From contig CAJUOM010000022.1 of the NCBI GenBank assembly GCA_910588255.1, positions 1 to 17,195 on the forward strand: DNA of 17,195 bases. Reading direction: 5' to 3'. Positions 1 through 8,070 of the stretch are shown here, in pieces. The first letter of the stretch is position 1. Each line of letters begins with the position of its first letter. The translations under genes were made by a program, and so were the position numbers. The DNA comes from an uncultured Alphaproteobacteria bacterium (GTDB lineage Bacteria; Pseudomonadota; Alphaproteobacteria; RUG11792). The notes under the pieces were generated by a model. It was not told the origin of the DNA and did no database searches. It saw only the letters and a list, made by a program, of their open reading frames with translations.

Positions 1-443
1 ACGATGATGTAAATGATTGTTGGGTCAGACGTGCTCAGTTTATGATCTTTCAACCCGGGAGTATTGCCATTTCTGATATCACCGAAGATAACTCCACTTG
101 GAGAATATTTGAATTAACGACAGGAATTGAACATGAAAAAGGGACCTGTACTCTTGCGCTTATAAAGACAAATGGTAGTGCTTTTAATCATATTACTATA
201 TTAGGTGCACCAAATGGCTCTGGTGTAATACAATACTATACCTGGGGAGATGGCGGTTATGACATAACGGAATATGGGACACGAGAATCCGGGTCTTGGA
301 GCAATGAACGTAATGTTTATGATAAAATGGAAGAATTTACCCGACAGATCAATGATTGGGCAAGAACTCACACATTCGAAGAAACTTGGTATACTCTCGA
401 TGAACTCAACGCCAAAAATAAAACAAGCTATACTTGGGGTTAA
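1..443 (+). CDS. Unrecognised protein, C-terminal part (5' end outside window)
   Basis: The frame is open from base 3, so the ATG at 42 is probably internal and the gene begins left of the window. I do not recognise the family. The visible 146 residues start DDVNDCWVRRAQF and include a single early Cys (in NDCW), then a hydrophobic strand with His (FNHITILGAPNG), and a Trp/Tyr/Gly-rich segment (QYYTWGDGGYDI). A Cys followed by a strand-borne His is the order seen in papain-like, CHAP and NlpC/P60 hydrolases, but this is only a resemblance. No membrane segment is visible. Bases 241-300 are 32/60 G+C, clearly richer than the neighbouring genes, which could mean recent transfer. It ends at TAA 441-443, 14 bp before a hairpin, and is convergent with the antiporter gene. 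Confidence 0.6.
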   Translation, partial: DDVNDCWVRRAQFMIFQPGSIAISDITEDNSTWRIFELTTGIEHEKGTCTLALIKTNGSAFNHITILGAPNGSGVIQYYTWGDGGYDITEYGTRESGSWSNERNVYDKMEEFTRQINDWARTHTFEETWYTLDELNAKNKTSYTWG

Positions 444-457
444 ACTTATATCCTAAC

Positions 458-485
458 TTGAGTCTCGCTTTGGTGCGAGGCTCAA
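458..485. terminator. Hairpin terminator between convergent genes
   Basis: An 11-bp stem (left arm TTGAGTCTCGC, right arm GCGAGGCTCAA, one G-U pair on the plus strand) with a 6-base loop. It lies between the stop of the left-edge gene (443) and the stop of the convergent antiporter gene (492). The T-run after it on the plus strand is short (four Ts at 490-493, overlapping the antiporter stop). The minus-strand side has no clear T-run. It probably ends transcription from the left and may act in both directions. Confidence 0.6.
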
Positions 486-491
486 CTGGTT

Positions 492-1748
492 TTAATCTTC
501 TGACTTCATTCGTTTATATTCCAGAGACAAGGTCTTCACGTTTTTGGAAAAACTTTTAGAAAATAAGACTTTAAAAATCGATGAAAATGAATTATCTCCA
601 ACAAATGACAAATCTTTTGTCCTGTTAGAAAGTGCGATAAACACAGGACTTATAGATAGGGAAAGGGCTGTTACACAAATTATCAATTTCTGGCCAAATT
701 CTCCGATTATTTGAGATTGTGTAGCGACATTTGCCAGTATGAGCGAAAACTCACCAAGTTGTGCTAATATAATGCCAATAGATGTCGCTTTAGCTAATTC
801 TATCGAAAAGAAACTTAAAACTAAAGAGTTAAAGAGTATTTTCCAGGCAGTAATTCCTATTAATACAAGAAAAACCACAGGCCAATTTTCTGCTAAGAAG
901 TTTAAGTCGAACATGAGGCCAACAGATAGGAAAAAAGTCATTAAGAGGACGTTTTGTATTGGTTTCACACTATTTAAAATATTCTGTCGTTCTTGTGTGT
1001 TGCCAATAAATAACCCTGCTAAAAATGCTCCATAAGCTTCTGAAATTCCAAATAAAACTACAATTGAGGCTGAAGCAAAACATAGTGCTAATGTGACTAC
1101 AGGAGTTAGGTCAGGATTTGGAAGAAGGTGTTTGGCAGGAATTATTATTTTTTCCTTTTTTCCGAGATATTTTATGAGTAAAACAACAAGCCCGATTGCA
1201 ACTAACAAATCGACTATTACAGAAGAATCAAAAGAACCACATTCTTTTATTATCAACATCATTGGAACAATCGCTATATCTTGAGCAACGAGTATGCCAA
1301 TTGAAATATGTCCTATATCAGTTTTTAATTCTCCAAGATATTCCAAAACCTTAACGATAGCCGCAGTTGATGAAAGTGAAACTATGAACGCGAATAATAA
1401 AGAAACATATAGAGGCAAGTTGAAAAGTGTGGATAATAATATAGCAATCAAAGCATTAACGACAACTTGAATAACAGTAAATAAAGTCGGAATTTTCCAC
1501 ATCCGGATAAATGAACGAATATTCAATTCCATACCAATAACAAACAACAATAGTAATATCCCTAGTTCGGAATAGAATTGAATTTGATCCTGAGAGGAAA
1601 TGAAGCTAAATCCACTTGGACCAAACATAATTCCAGCAAGGATATAACCTACCATTATTGGTTGATTCAATCTGGCAAGCAAAGTTCCTGAAATTGCAGC
1701 AACCAAAATTATTATAGTAAGATGAGCAAAGACGTATTCATTATTCAT
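492..1748 (-). CDS. Cation:proton antiporter, KefB/KefC-type membrane core (CPA2)
   Basis: Predicted inner-membrane monovalent cation (probably K+ or Na+)/H+ exchanger of the CPA2 superfamily. The protein is almost entirely hydrophobic, with roughly 12 membrane segments. Family signatures are SSTAAIVKVL, the ion-site motif ILVAQDIAIVP (a QD pair, as in KefC, rather than the DD or ND of electrogenic members), SEAYGAFLAGLFIG, FFLSVGLMFDL and QLGEFSLIL. At about 418-421 residues it lacks the C-terminal TrkA-N/RCK nucleotide-binding domain of full KefB/C (about 600 residues), so it resembles the shorter GerN/NapA-length members. The furthest ATG (1757) overlaps a perfect extended -10 box, so I place the start at the next ATG (1748), 7 bases after that box. 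It is divergent from dnaG. The true ion is unknown. Confidence 0.85.
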   Translation of the reverse strand: MNNEYVFAHLTIIILVAAISGTLLARLNQPIMVGYILAGIMFGPSGFSFISSQDQIQFYSELGILLLLFVIGMELNIRSFIRMWKIPTLFTVIQVVVNALIAILLSTLFNLPLYVSLLFAFIVSLSSTAAIVKVLEYLGELKTDIGHISIGILVAQDIAIVPMMLIIKECGSFDSSVIVDLLVAIGLVVLLIKYLGKKEKIIIPAKHLLPNPDLTPVVTLALCFASASIVVLFGISEAYGAFLAGLFIGNTQERQNILNSVKPIQNVLLMTFFLSVGLMFDLNFLAENWPVVFLVLIGITAWKILFNSLVLSFFSIELAKATSIGIILAQLGEFSLILANVATQSQIIGEFGQKLIICVTALSLSISPVFIALSNRTKDLSFVGDNSFSSIFKVLFSKSFSKNVKTLSLEYKRMKSED

Positions 1749-1755
1749 AATACTC

Positions 1756-1764
1756 ATTATATCA
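1756..1764 (-). promoter_or_regulatory. Extended -10 promoter of the antiporter gene
   Basis: On the minus strand TGATATAAT is a perfect extended -10 (TGn plus TATAAT, the hexamer at 1761-1756). The -35 region is poor, as is common with extended -10 promoters. ATG 1748-1746 begins 7 bases after TATAAT, so transcription would start at or next to the codon. The same 14-base string AAATATGATATAAT precedes dnaB with the same spacing. Confidence 0.55.
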
Positions 1765-1768
1765 TATT

Positions 1769-1797
1769 TTTACTCTTGAATTTAATACTTTTATGAT
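1769..1797 (+). promoter_or_regulatory. Candidate promoter of the dnaG-rpoD operon
   Basis: TTTACT (1769-1774, 4 of 6 consensus bases), a 17-base spacer, then TATGAT (1792-1797, 5 of 6). The predicted start of transcription is about 1804, only a few bases before the dnaG ATG at 1809. This fits the absence of a Shine-Dalgarno sequence there. It lies back to back with the antiporter promoter in a 51-60 bp gap. Confidence 0.45.
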
Positions 1798-1808
1798 GGA
1801 AAATTTAT

Positions 1809-3560
1809 ATGGAAAGAGTGGTAAAACTAGCAATTAAAAAATTGGCAAATTCTGAATTCAACATCGCTATCACAAGAATAAAAGAAAAAATACCTCTCTC
1901 TCAAATAGTTTCTAAAGATGTTGATTTGCAGAAAAAAGGAAACGAATTTGTTGGCAACTGCCCGTTCCATGCAGAGAAAACAGGATCATTTTTTGTTAAT
2001 GATAACAAAGGAACTTATTATTGTTTTGGATGCGGAGTTTCCGGAGATATATTCGAATACTTAATGAAAAAACAGGGATTACAATTTATTCAAGCTGTGG
2101 AAAAACTTGCAGAAGCGGCTGGTGTTAAATTGCCAGAAAAAAGTTCTCAAAATTATGTATCAGAAGAAAAAATAAAAATTTTACAAAAGACTTTGGAATT
2201 TTTTAAAGAGAAATTAAGGGGATATCCTGCTGCTTTGCAATACTGCAAAGCAAGAGAAATTGATGATGAATTAATCGAAAAGTTTTCAATAGGATATGCT
2301 CCATTTGATAGTGAAATTTTATTAAGTTTTTTGAGAAAAACATTTAGTATTAAAGACATAATCGTCTCCGATTTGTTCACTCAGAAAGAAAATAGACTAG
2401 TTGCTAAATTCAGAGACAGACTTATGTTTCCTGTATTTAATAAAAAAGGATGGCCAATAGCATTCGGCGGAAGAGGTATAAAAAAAGATGCAACTCCAAA
2501 ATATCTGAATTCATCGGAATCTGAGTTGTTTCAAAAAAGAGAAGTATTATATGGCTATAATATTGCATTGAAGAATGTAAGAAAAGATAACCCTTTTATT
2601 ATCGTAGAAGGATATATGGATGTTGTAAAAATGCATAAATACGGGTTCAATACTTCTATAGCATCAATGGGAACAGCATTATCCCCAGAACATTTAGCTA
2701 AAATCTGGAGATATTCCAATGAACCAATAATGTGTCTAGACGGAGATAAAGCAGGATACAAAGCCATGGTCAGAGTAGCATTGTTATCTATGGCTTATTT
2801 GGAACCTGGAAAAACACTGAGATTTTGCATACTACCCGATGACGATGATCCAGATTCTTTTTTGAAAAAACACAACCAATCAGAAATGAGAAATTTATTA
2901 AATTCATCTGAATATCTTATTGATTTCCTTTGGAACTATTTCCTGAGAGAACTCGATTCATTGAATAAGAGAACGCCAGAAAAAATAGCAGAATGGAAAA
3001 AACAAATTTATTCTCATATAAATGAAATTCAAAATACAGATATAAAATCCCTTTATAAAAATGAAATATCGAATAGAATTCAACGTTTATTAAAAAATAA
3101 AACAAATCAAAATACATTAAATTCTTCTCCGCAAACTGTTGATAAAAAAGAAAAAATTTTATTGCGAGAAGTTTCCTTATTGTATATCCTAATAATGTAT
3201 CCGTCTATAGTTTCGAGTGTTATTGAAGAATTGGCATCTGTTGAGTTCATAAATGAGAAATTCGAAAATTTGCGAAATTATATCGTTGAAAATTATGATA
3301 ATATCGATTTTGAAACTGAGAAATTCAGAGGAGTTATTGATATAGTTAAAGATACAGCAGAGCGTTCTTATACATATTCTAAATTAGACGAAAAAACAGC
3401 TTTAGATCTTTGGAAAAATATATTCGAGATAGGAGTTTATAAAACCTTGTATAAAAAAGAATTAAAAATAGCAAAAACCGAATGTGAAGGCGATATGTCC
3501 ACTTCAAATTGGGATAGATTGAAAGCATTAAAATTAGATTCTATCTCAAAAAAGAAATAA
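1809..3560 (+). CDS. dnaG: DNA primase DnaG
   Basis: Synthesises RNA primers for the replication fork and works with DnaB helicase, which is encoded at the right end of this window. At 583 residues it matches the usual length (E. coli 581). The N-terminal zinc-binding CHC2 domain shows C51-x2-H54 (CPFHAEKTGSF) and C72-x2-C75 (YYCFGCGVSGD). The catalytic core follows, with the Toprim domain: acidic motif EGYMDV at about residue 267 and DGDKAG at about 311-316, the metal-binding residues. After about 440 comes a weakly conserved C-terminal domain, expected to contact DnaB. The start is uncertain. ATG 1809 has no Shine-Dalgarno sequence, the N-terminus before residue 18 is longer than I expect, and TTG 1842 is an alternative. 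rpoD follows 25 bp downstream, a common bacterial arrangement. Confidence 0.97.
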   Translation: MERVVKLAIKKLANSEFNIAITRIKEKIPLSQIVSKDVDLQKKGNEFVGNCPFHAEKTGSFFVNDNKGTYYCFGCGVSGDIFEYLMKKQGLQFIQAVEKLAEAAGVKLPEKSSQNYVSEEKIKILQKTLEFFKEKLRGYPAALQYCKAREIDDELIEKFSIGYAPFDSEILLSFLRKTFSIKDIIVSDLFTQKENRLVAKFRDRLMFPVFNKKGWPIAFGGRGIKKDATPKYLNSSESELFQKREVLYGYNIALKNVRKDNPFIIVEGYMDVVKMHKYGFNTSIASMGTALSPEHLAKIWRYSNEPIMCLDGDKAGYKAMVRVALLSMAYLEPGKTLRFCILPDDDDPDSFLKKHNQSEMRNLLNSSEYLIDFLWNYFLRELDSLNKRTPEKIAEWKKQIYSHINEIQNTDIKSLYKNEISNRIQRLLKNKTNQNTLNSSPQTVDKKEKILLREVSLLYILIMYPSIVSSVIEELASVEFINEKFENLRNYIVENYDNIDFETEKFRGVIDIVKDTAERSYTYSKLDEKTALDLWKNIFEIGVYKTLYKKELKIAKTECEGDMSTSNWDRLKALKLDSISKKK

Positions 3561-3585
3561 TTATTTTGAAAGCAATTTGATAATC

Positions 3586-5433
3586 ATGAAAAAAGAAACA
3601 GAAAATATAATAGACGAACAACTGATTGCCAATGACCCTAATGTTTCATCTTTGATGAAGTTATATAAAGTTAGAGGTTATTTAACATATGAAGAATTAA
3701 ACGATATATTGCCTAGTTCTGAATATGATTCTGATAAGCTTTCTTCTATTATGGCATATTTCAATGAAAATGATGTAAAAATAATAAATATAGAAGAAGC
3801 GGAATCTCTAATGCTAGATAATGAATCACAATCCAATGATACTCCTCTTGAAAATAAAGAAGAGGAAGCAGAGATTATTGATGAAGGAAAAGGCGATGAT
3901 CCCGTTAAGTTGTATTTAAAAGAAATGGGAAATGTCACATTACTTTCAAGAGAAGGCGAAGTTGTTATTGCAAAGAAAATAGAAGAATCGAGGTACTCGC
4001 TTTTTGGTGCACTTTGCATAACTCAGATAACTGCAGATGCAATCACAAATCTTCGTGATCGTCTGAAAGATGATATTATTCTTTTGAGAGATATCATAAA
4101 TACAGACTCGGGAAATCTGGAAGAAGAATTAAGTTATCATGAACCAGAAGAAAATGAAGAATATTCAGAAGAAGAGAATCCTCAACCAGTTATTACAAAT
4201 GACGAAGAATCGAAAAATAAACTTATTACTCTGTTTGATAAACATTTAGAGCTATTTAATAAAATTTTTGAAATGCAAAAGTCATTGAATTTTAATCAAA
4301 CAAAAATACAAAAAAATAAAGTATATCAATCTTTAGAAAAGGAAATTATAGAAAATTTCTTTGATATCAATTTGAATTCAAAAAGAATAAATATAATAAA
4401 AGATCAGCATATTTCTCTAATTTCTGGAATTTCTGATATAGAACGAAAACTTATAACTGAAGCAACGAAACTAGGAATTAAGCGGGAAGATTTCATTTCC
4501 AATTTCCTTGACAAAAATTTTGATTCAAATTGGTTGGAATCTTTAGTGTCGAAAAAAAATTCTGCATGGAAAGATTTCTATACTTCAAATCTTCCTTATT
4601 TAAAGAATTTAGTTCAAATTTCACAAAATGCAGAATCTGTTTCAATGGTTCCATTTTCGTTTTTAAGAAACATACTTCAATTAATTCAAAAATCGGAACG
4701 AACTGAAGCAAGAGCGAAAAAAGAGATGATAGAAGCAAACCTAAGATTGGTTATATCAATAGCAAAACGTTATACAAACCGAGGGTTGCAATTTTTGGAT
4801 TTAATTCAAGAGGGAAATATAGGTTTGATGAAAGCTGTTGATAAATTTGAATATAGACGTGGATATAAGTTTTCCACATATGCAACATGGTGGATTAGAC
4901 AAGCTATCACGAGATCAATTGCAGATCAAGCCAGGACCATAAGAATTCCTGTTCATATGATTGAAACGATAAATAAACTTGTCAGAATGTCAAAGCAACT
5001 TATGAGTGAGCTTGGAAGAGAACCAACACATGAAGAGCTTGCAACAAGATTATCTATGCCAATTGAAAAAGTTAGGAAAGTAATGAAAATTGCAAAAGAT
5101 CCTATTAGTCTCGAAACTCCGATAGGTGACGAAGATGAAAGTCATTTGAGTGATTTTATAGAAGATAAGAACGTTCTTATGCCTGTTGATGCAGCAATAC
5201 AGTCAAACTTGAAATCAGCAACTACAAGAATTTTGTCAACATTAACAGGAAGGGAAGAAAAAGTTCTTCGAATGAGGTTTGGAATTGGCCTACCAACAGA
5301 TCACACATTGGAAGAAGTGGGACAACAATTTTCTGTTACACGAGAGAGAATACGCCAAATAGAAGCAAAAGCTTTAAGGAAACTAAAACATCCAAGTAGA
5401 TCCAGGAAATTAAGAAGCTTTTTGGATAGTTAA
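3586..5433 (+). CDS. rpoD: RNA polymerase primary sigma factor RpoD (sigma-70)
   Basis: Directs core RNA polymerase to housekeeping promoters. I start it at ATG 3586; an in-frame TTG at 3577 gives only three more residues. At 615 residues it has all primary-sigma parts. Region 1.1 (residues 15-70, LMKLYKVRGYLTYEELNDI) is followed by an acidic linker, then region 1.2 (about 104-135, DDPVKLYLKEMG). A long charged non-conserved insert precedes region 2 (about 380-460, with EANLRLVISIAKRY, FLDLIQEGNIGLMKAVDKF and YATWWIRQAITRSI). Region 3 follows, then region 4 (about 553-615) with the helix-turn-helix VTRERIRQIEAKALRKLKHP. The intact regions 2.4 and 4.2 predict normal TTGACA/TATAAT recognition, which supports the promoter calls made here. 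It is in an operon with dnaG. Confidence 0.97.
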   Translation: MKKETENIIDEQLIANDPNVSSLMKLYKVRGYLTYEELNDILPSSEYDSDKLSSIMAYFNENDVKIINIEEAESLMLDNESQSNDTPLENKEEEAEIIDEGKGDDPVKLYLKEMGNVTLLSREGEVVIAKKIEESRYSLFGALCITQITADAITNLRDRLKDDIILLRDIINTDSGNLEEELSYHEPEENEEYSEEENPQPVITNDEESKNKLITLFDKHLELFNKIFEMQKSLNFNQTKIQKNKVYQSLEKEIIENFFDINLNSKRINIIKDQHISLISGISDIERKLITEATKLGIKREDFISNFLDKNFDSNWLESLVSKKNSAWKDFYTSNLPYLKNLVQISQNAESVSMVPFSFLRNILQLIQKSERTEARAKKEMIEANLRLVISIAKRYTNRGLQFLDLIQEGNIGLMKAVDKFEYRRGYKFSTYATWWIRQAITRSIADQARTIRIPVHMIETINKLVRMSKQLMSELGREPTHEELATRLSMPIEKVRKVMKIAKDPISLETPIGDEDESHLSDFIEDKNVLMPVDAAIQSNLKSATTRILSTLTGREEKVLRMRFGIGLPTDHTLEEVGQQFSVTRERIRQIEAKALRKLKHPSRSRKLRSFLDS

Positions 5434-5447
5434 TTAGGAGAGAATTA

Positions 5448-6386
5448 ATGAGTATAGAAACAACCTTTGCGAAATTCGGGAAATTTCTTGATAAAGCTTA
5501 TCCAAACACAAAAAGCATAGTGAGGTTATTATTTTCAACTTCAGATTCACGACGTAAAAGAAGTAATTATCACAATCAACAATCTACACGAGGTTATTCT
5601 CCATATTTCATTTTGATTTTTGACAGTTTTGTTGCTTTTCTATCTTTGTTTATTTCTATTCATTTAAGAATAGGTATGGATTTTTTGGATTATTCTCCGA
5701 TATATATTTTAAAAAATATGCTTGTTTTTGGACTTGTTTCTGCTAGTGTATTTTCTTGGATTCAGACTTATCAGACATTCTGGCGTTATACCTCAGTTGA
5801 AGATATGGTCCCTATTTTCATTTCGGTTATTCTGGCAAATGCTTTATTTTTCCCTTTAATGATGTTGATGAATCAAGAAGACTTCTTGCCATACTCAGTT
5901 CTTGTTATAAATGCTTTTGTATTGAGTTTTATGCTGATGATACCAAGATTTCTAAGCAGAATTTTATACAATCAAAAAGTCAAAAAACAAAAAAGGTTTG
6001 ATTCTATCCTAAAAAGATCAGAGACTTCTTCTGAAGTTCCAGATGTTCTTTTAATTGGAAATATAGATTCTGCAGAAGCATTCTTTAGGGAAATAGTGTC
6101 TAATGAAGATGTTACATTTAATTTCAATCCTGTTGGTATATTGCTTATTGATCAAATGGAAATCGGCAGAGTAATAAAAGGAATTCCAATTTTAGGAGAA
6201 TTAAGGGATATAAGTATAATTATGAGAAATTTGAATAAAGAAGGGAAATTCCCGAGACAAATTGTGATTACTGAAAAAATACTTTCAGATAATGCAAAGC
6301 GCTTTTTGGTCAAATTTTCTCAAGAACATGGCATACTCCTTATGCACGCAATGTTTCAATGTACATTTAACACAGTTTCTCAATAA
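5448..6386 (+). CDS. FlaA1/WbpM/CapD-type polysaccharide enzyme, N-terminal half only (truncated)
   Basis: Full-length relatives (about 600-650 residues) are inner-membrane nucleotide-sugar 4,6-dehydratases/epimerases for surface polysaccharide or glycan synthesis. This 312-residue product has the N-terminal part only: a basic head, four membrane helices at about residues 52-73, 88-108, 122-143 and 150-170, then RFLSRILYNQ. The first Rossmann-like domain follows (VLLIGNIDSAEAFFREI, then GRVIKGIPILGEL). It stops after KFSQEHGILLM with an unusual tail. The second, catalytic SDR domain (GxxGxxG NAD site and YxxxK) is missing and not present downstream, because the convergent secretin gene begins 3 bp later. 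A good ribosome site (AGGAG, 5436-5440) lies 7 bases before ATG, and rpoD ends 14 bp upstream, so it is probably still expressed. It is either a decaying remnant or a membrane scaffold with a changed role. Confidence 0.8.
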   Translation: MSIETTFAKFGKFLDKAYPNTKSIVRLLFSTSDSRRKRSNYHNQQSTRGYSPYFILIFDSFVAFLSLFISIHLRIGMDFLDYSPIYILKNMLVFGLVSASVFSWIQTYQTFWRYTSVEDMVPIFISVILANALFFPLMMLMNQEDFLPYSVLVINAFVLSFMLMIPRFLSRILYNQKVKKQKRFDSILKRSETSSEVPDVLLIGNIDSAEAFFREIVSNEDVTFNFNPVGILLIDQMEIGRVIKGIPILGELRDISIIMRNLNKEGKFPRQIVITEKILSDNAKRFLVKFSQEHGILLMHAMFQCTFNTVSQ

Positions 6387-6389
6387 ATA

Positions 6390-8006
6390 TTAAAATGGTC
6401 TTGGATCAGGAACAAAACGCTGTAATCTAATATCAGCTGCTTTTTGATTTGTATTTTTGTTTAACAAACGTACTTTTATTAAAATAACCAATTCAACAAC
6501 GTCATCACCCATTCCATAAGAAGACATTAGTTCTCCAACTCCTGGAACGTCTCTTATTCCCGGTAAGCCTGATTTGTTTTTCAAAGAACGGGATTCCATA
6601 AAACCTCCTAAAACAGCTATTTCCCCATCATTTAATTTTAAAACAGATGCAACTTCGCGAACTTCAGTAACTGGTACTTTTGATTGTTCATATTGAGTTT
6701 TGTCAGAAGAGGCTGCTCTCATGGCTATATCTACCGCAGGATCATTTACCTTATCGAACAGTTTCGTTATAGTTGGACGCAAAAATAAAGTAACTGTATT
6801 ATTTGTCACATCAATTGAAGGCTGAACGAACATAACCAACCCTATAGGAACAGTTTTTATATCAGTTGATACAGAAATATCAGTTCTATCTGTATTGGAA
6901 GAAGCATAAGTTTTGTCATAATTCAATTTAAAGTAGACATAATTCTGTGCAACTTTCAAAACTGCGGCTTGGTTATTCATTGCAGTTATTCTTGGATTAG
7001 ATATCGTTCTTGTTGAACCAAATTCTTCTAAAGCATTTAAGATAGTGTTCATATTATTTTTGGAATATGAAAAACTAACAGGAGTTCCGTGAGAACCAAC
7101 GTTATTTAAGACACTTGATGAATCCGATCCAAAGGAACTTTCCAATTTAAATCTTCCACTCAGCATTCCCCAGTTAATTCCTCTTCTATATTCATTCTTT
7201 AGAGAAACTTCTATAATTTTTGCTTCTATTAGAACCTGACTCATAGTAGAAATTCTAACTTTTTCAATATAATCACGAACTTCTTTTTGAGTTTTTGAAT
7301 TGGCAAAAACGGTTATAATTCCAGATTGCTTGTTTATTGAATATTTCATGTTATCTTTTTCATTAGATCTTAATATTATTTTTAAAGCTTCATCCAACTC
7401 TGACCAAAAATCACTTTTTGCTTTTACAATAACATTGCTATCTGATGGATTTTGGGATTTATCTGAATTATCTCCAGAAATAGAAGTAACTTCAGTTGCT
7501 ATAGAAATTTTGTTCTCACTATCTCTAGATAAGTTTAAAAATTGCAAATCATAGGTGTATGAAAATGGAGTATCTTTCACAACACTAATAACTCCATTAG
7601 AGATAGTATATCTCAGATTCGCAATATCACAAACTGCATCTAATATTTCTATAAAAGGCCGATGTTTTGCTTGAAAAATTATCTTGGAATTTATATCAGA
7701 TGACATTTGAAAATTTACATTAAGTTTTTTAGCAGTTTCGTAAAGTACGGATTTAATGGACAATGATTCGTTCAAAGATACAGATACTTCTTGTTTCAAC
7801 TCTTCTGGAATAAAAACAGTTGGTTTTTGTATAGCATTTTTAGAAATAGATTCTTCTTCATCTTCAATAGGAGTCATAAATTTTTTCACAGAATCATCTT
7901 TTATATCAACTGAAGTATATTTGTTTTCAACCAATCTGTCACAAGCAGAGAAAAGAAGAGAAAAAGTTATCAAGAATTTCAAAAAATCCATTGCCAGATT
8001 ATCCAA
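6390..8006 (-). CDS. mshL: MshL-type secretin lipoprotein (pilus/type II secretion outer-membrane channel)
   Basis: Forms a multimeric outer-membrane channel for a type IV pilus or type II-like machine. The product is 538 residues, typical for MshL. A lipoprotein-like signal ends in LLFSAC, with Cys22 as the probable acylated residue. An STN-like short domain follows at about 74-143. Next is the MshL-typical linker starting DTPFSYTYDLQFLNLSRD, with FWSELDEALKIIL, then VLIEAKIIEVSL, which opens the secretin fold. The C-terminal secretin domain carries VREVASVLKLNDGEIAVLGGF and SGLPGIRDVPGVGELM, and ends with VVELVILIKVRLL. The start is TTG 8006, chosen because AAGGA (8019-8015) sits 8 bases upstream; ATG 7991 is the alternative. 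No pilin, ATPase or inner-membrane pilus gene is present nearby, so partners must lie elsewhere or be lost. Confidence 0.88.
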   Translation of the reverse strand: MDNLAMDFLKFLITFSLLFSACDRLVENKYTSVDIKDDSVKKFMTPIEDEEESISKNAIQKPTVFIPEELKQEVSVSLNESLSIKSVLYETAKKLNVNFQMSSDINSKIIFQAKHRPFIEILDAVCDIANLRYTISNGVISVVKDTPFSYTYDLQFLNLSRDSENKISIATEVTSISGDNSDKSQNPSDSNVIVKAKSDFWSELDEALKIILRSNEKDNMKYSINKQSGIITVFANSKTQKEVRDYIEKVRISTMSQVLIEAKIIEVSLKNEYRRGINWGMLSGRFKLESSFGSDSSSVLNNVGSHGTPVSFSYSKNNMNTILNALEEFGSTRTISNPRITAMNNQAAVLKVAQNYVYFKLNYDKTYASSNTDRTDISVSTDIKTVPIGLVMFVQPSIDVTNNTVTLFLRPTITKLFDKVNDPAVDIAMRAASSDKTQYEQSKVPVTEVREVASVLKLNDGEIAVLGGFMESRSLKNKSGLPGIRDVPGVGELMSSYGMGDDVVELVILIKVRLLNKNTNQKAADIRLQRFVPDPRPF

Positions 8007-8026
8007 TTTACCATTCCTTTACTAAA

Positions 8027-8032
8027 ATTATA
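8027..8032 (-). promoter_or_regulatory. Candidate -10 box and ribosome site for the secretin gene
   Basis: The minus strand reads TATAAT at 8032-8027, followed by AAGGA at 8019-8015 and the TTG start at 8006. No good -35 hexamer is visible 16-18 bases upstream, so this rests on the -10 box and its position. Confidence 0.35.
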
Positions 8033-8070
8033 TTACAATAAAATTAAAAGGAGAGTAGTTAAATTAAAAA

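Noticed and set aside
739..1284. Plus-strand ORFs opposite the antiporter gene
   Set aside because: They are antisense shadows of a strongly conserved membrane protein; no family features and no ribosome sites.
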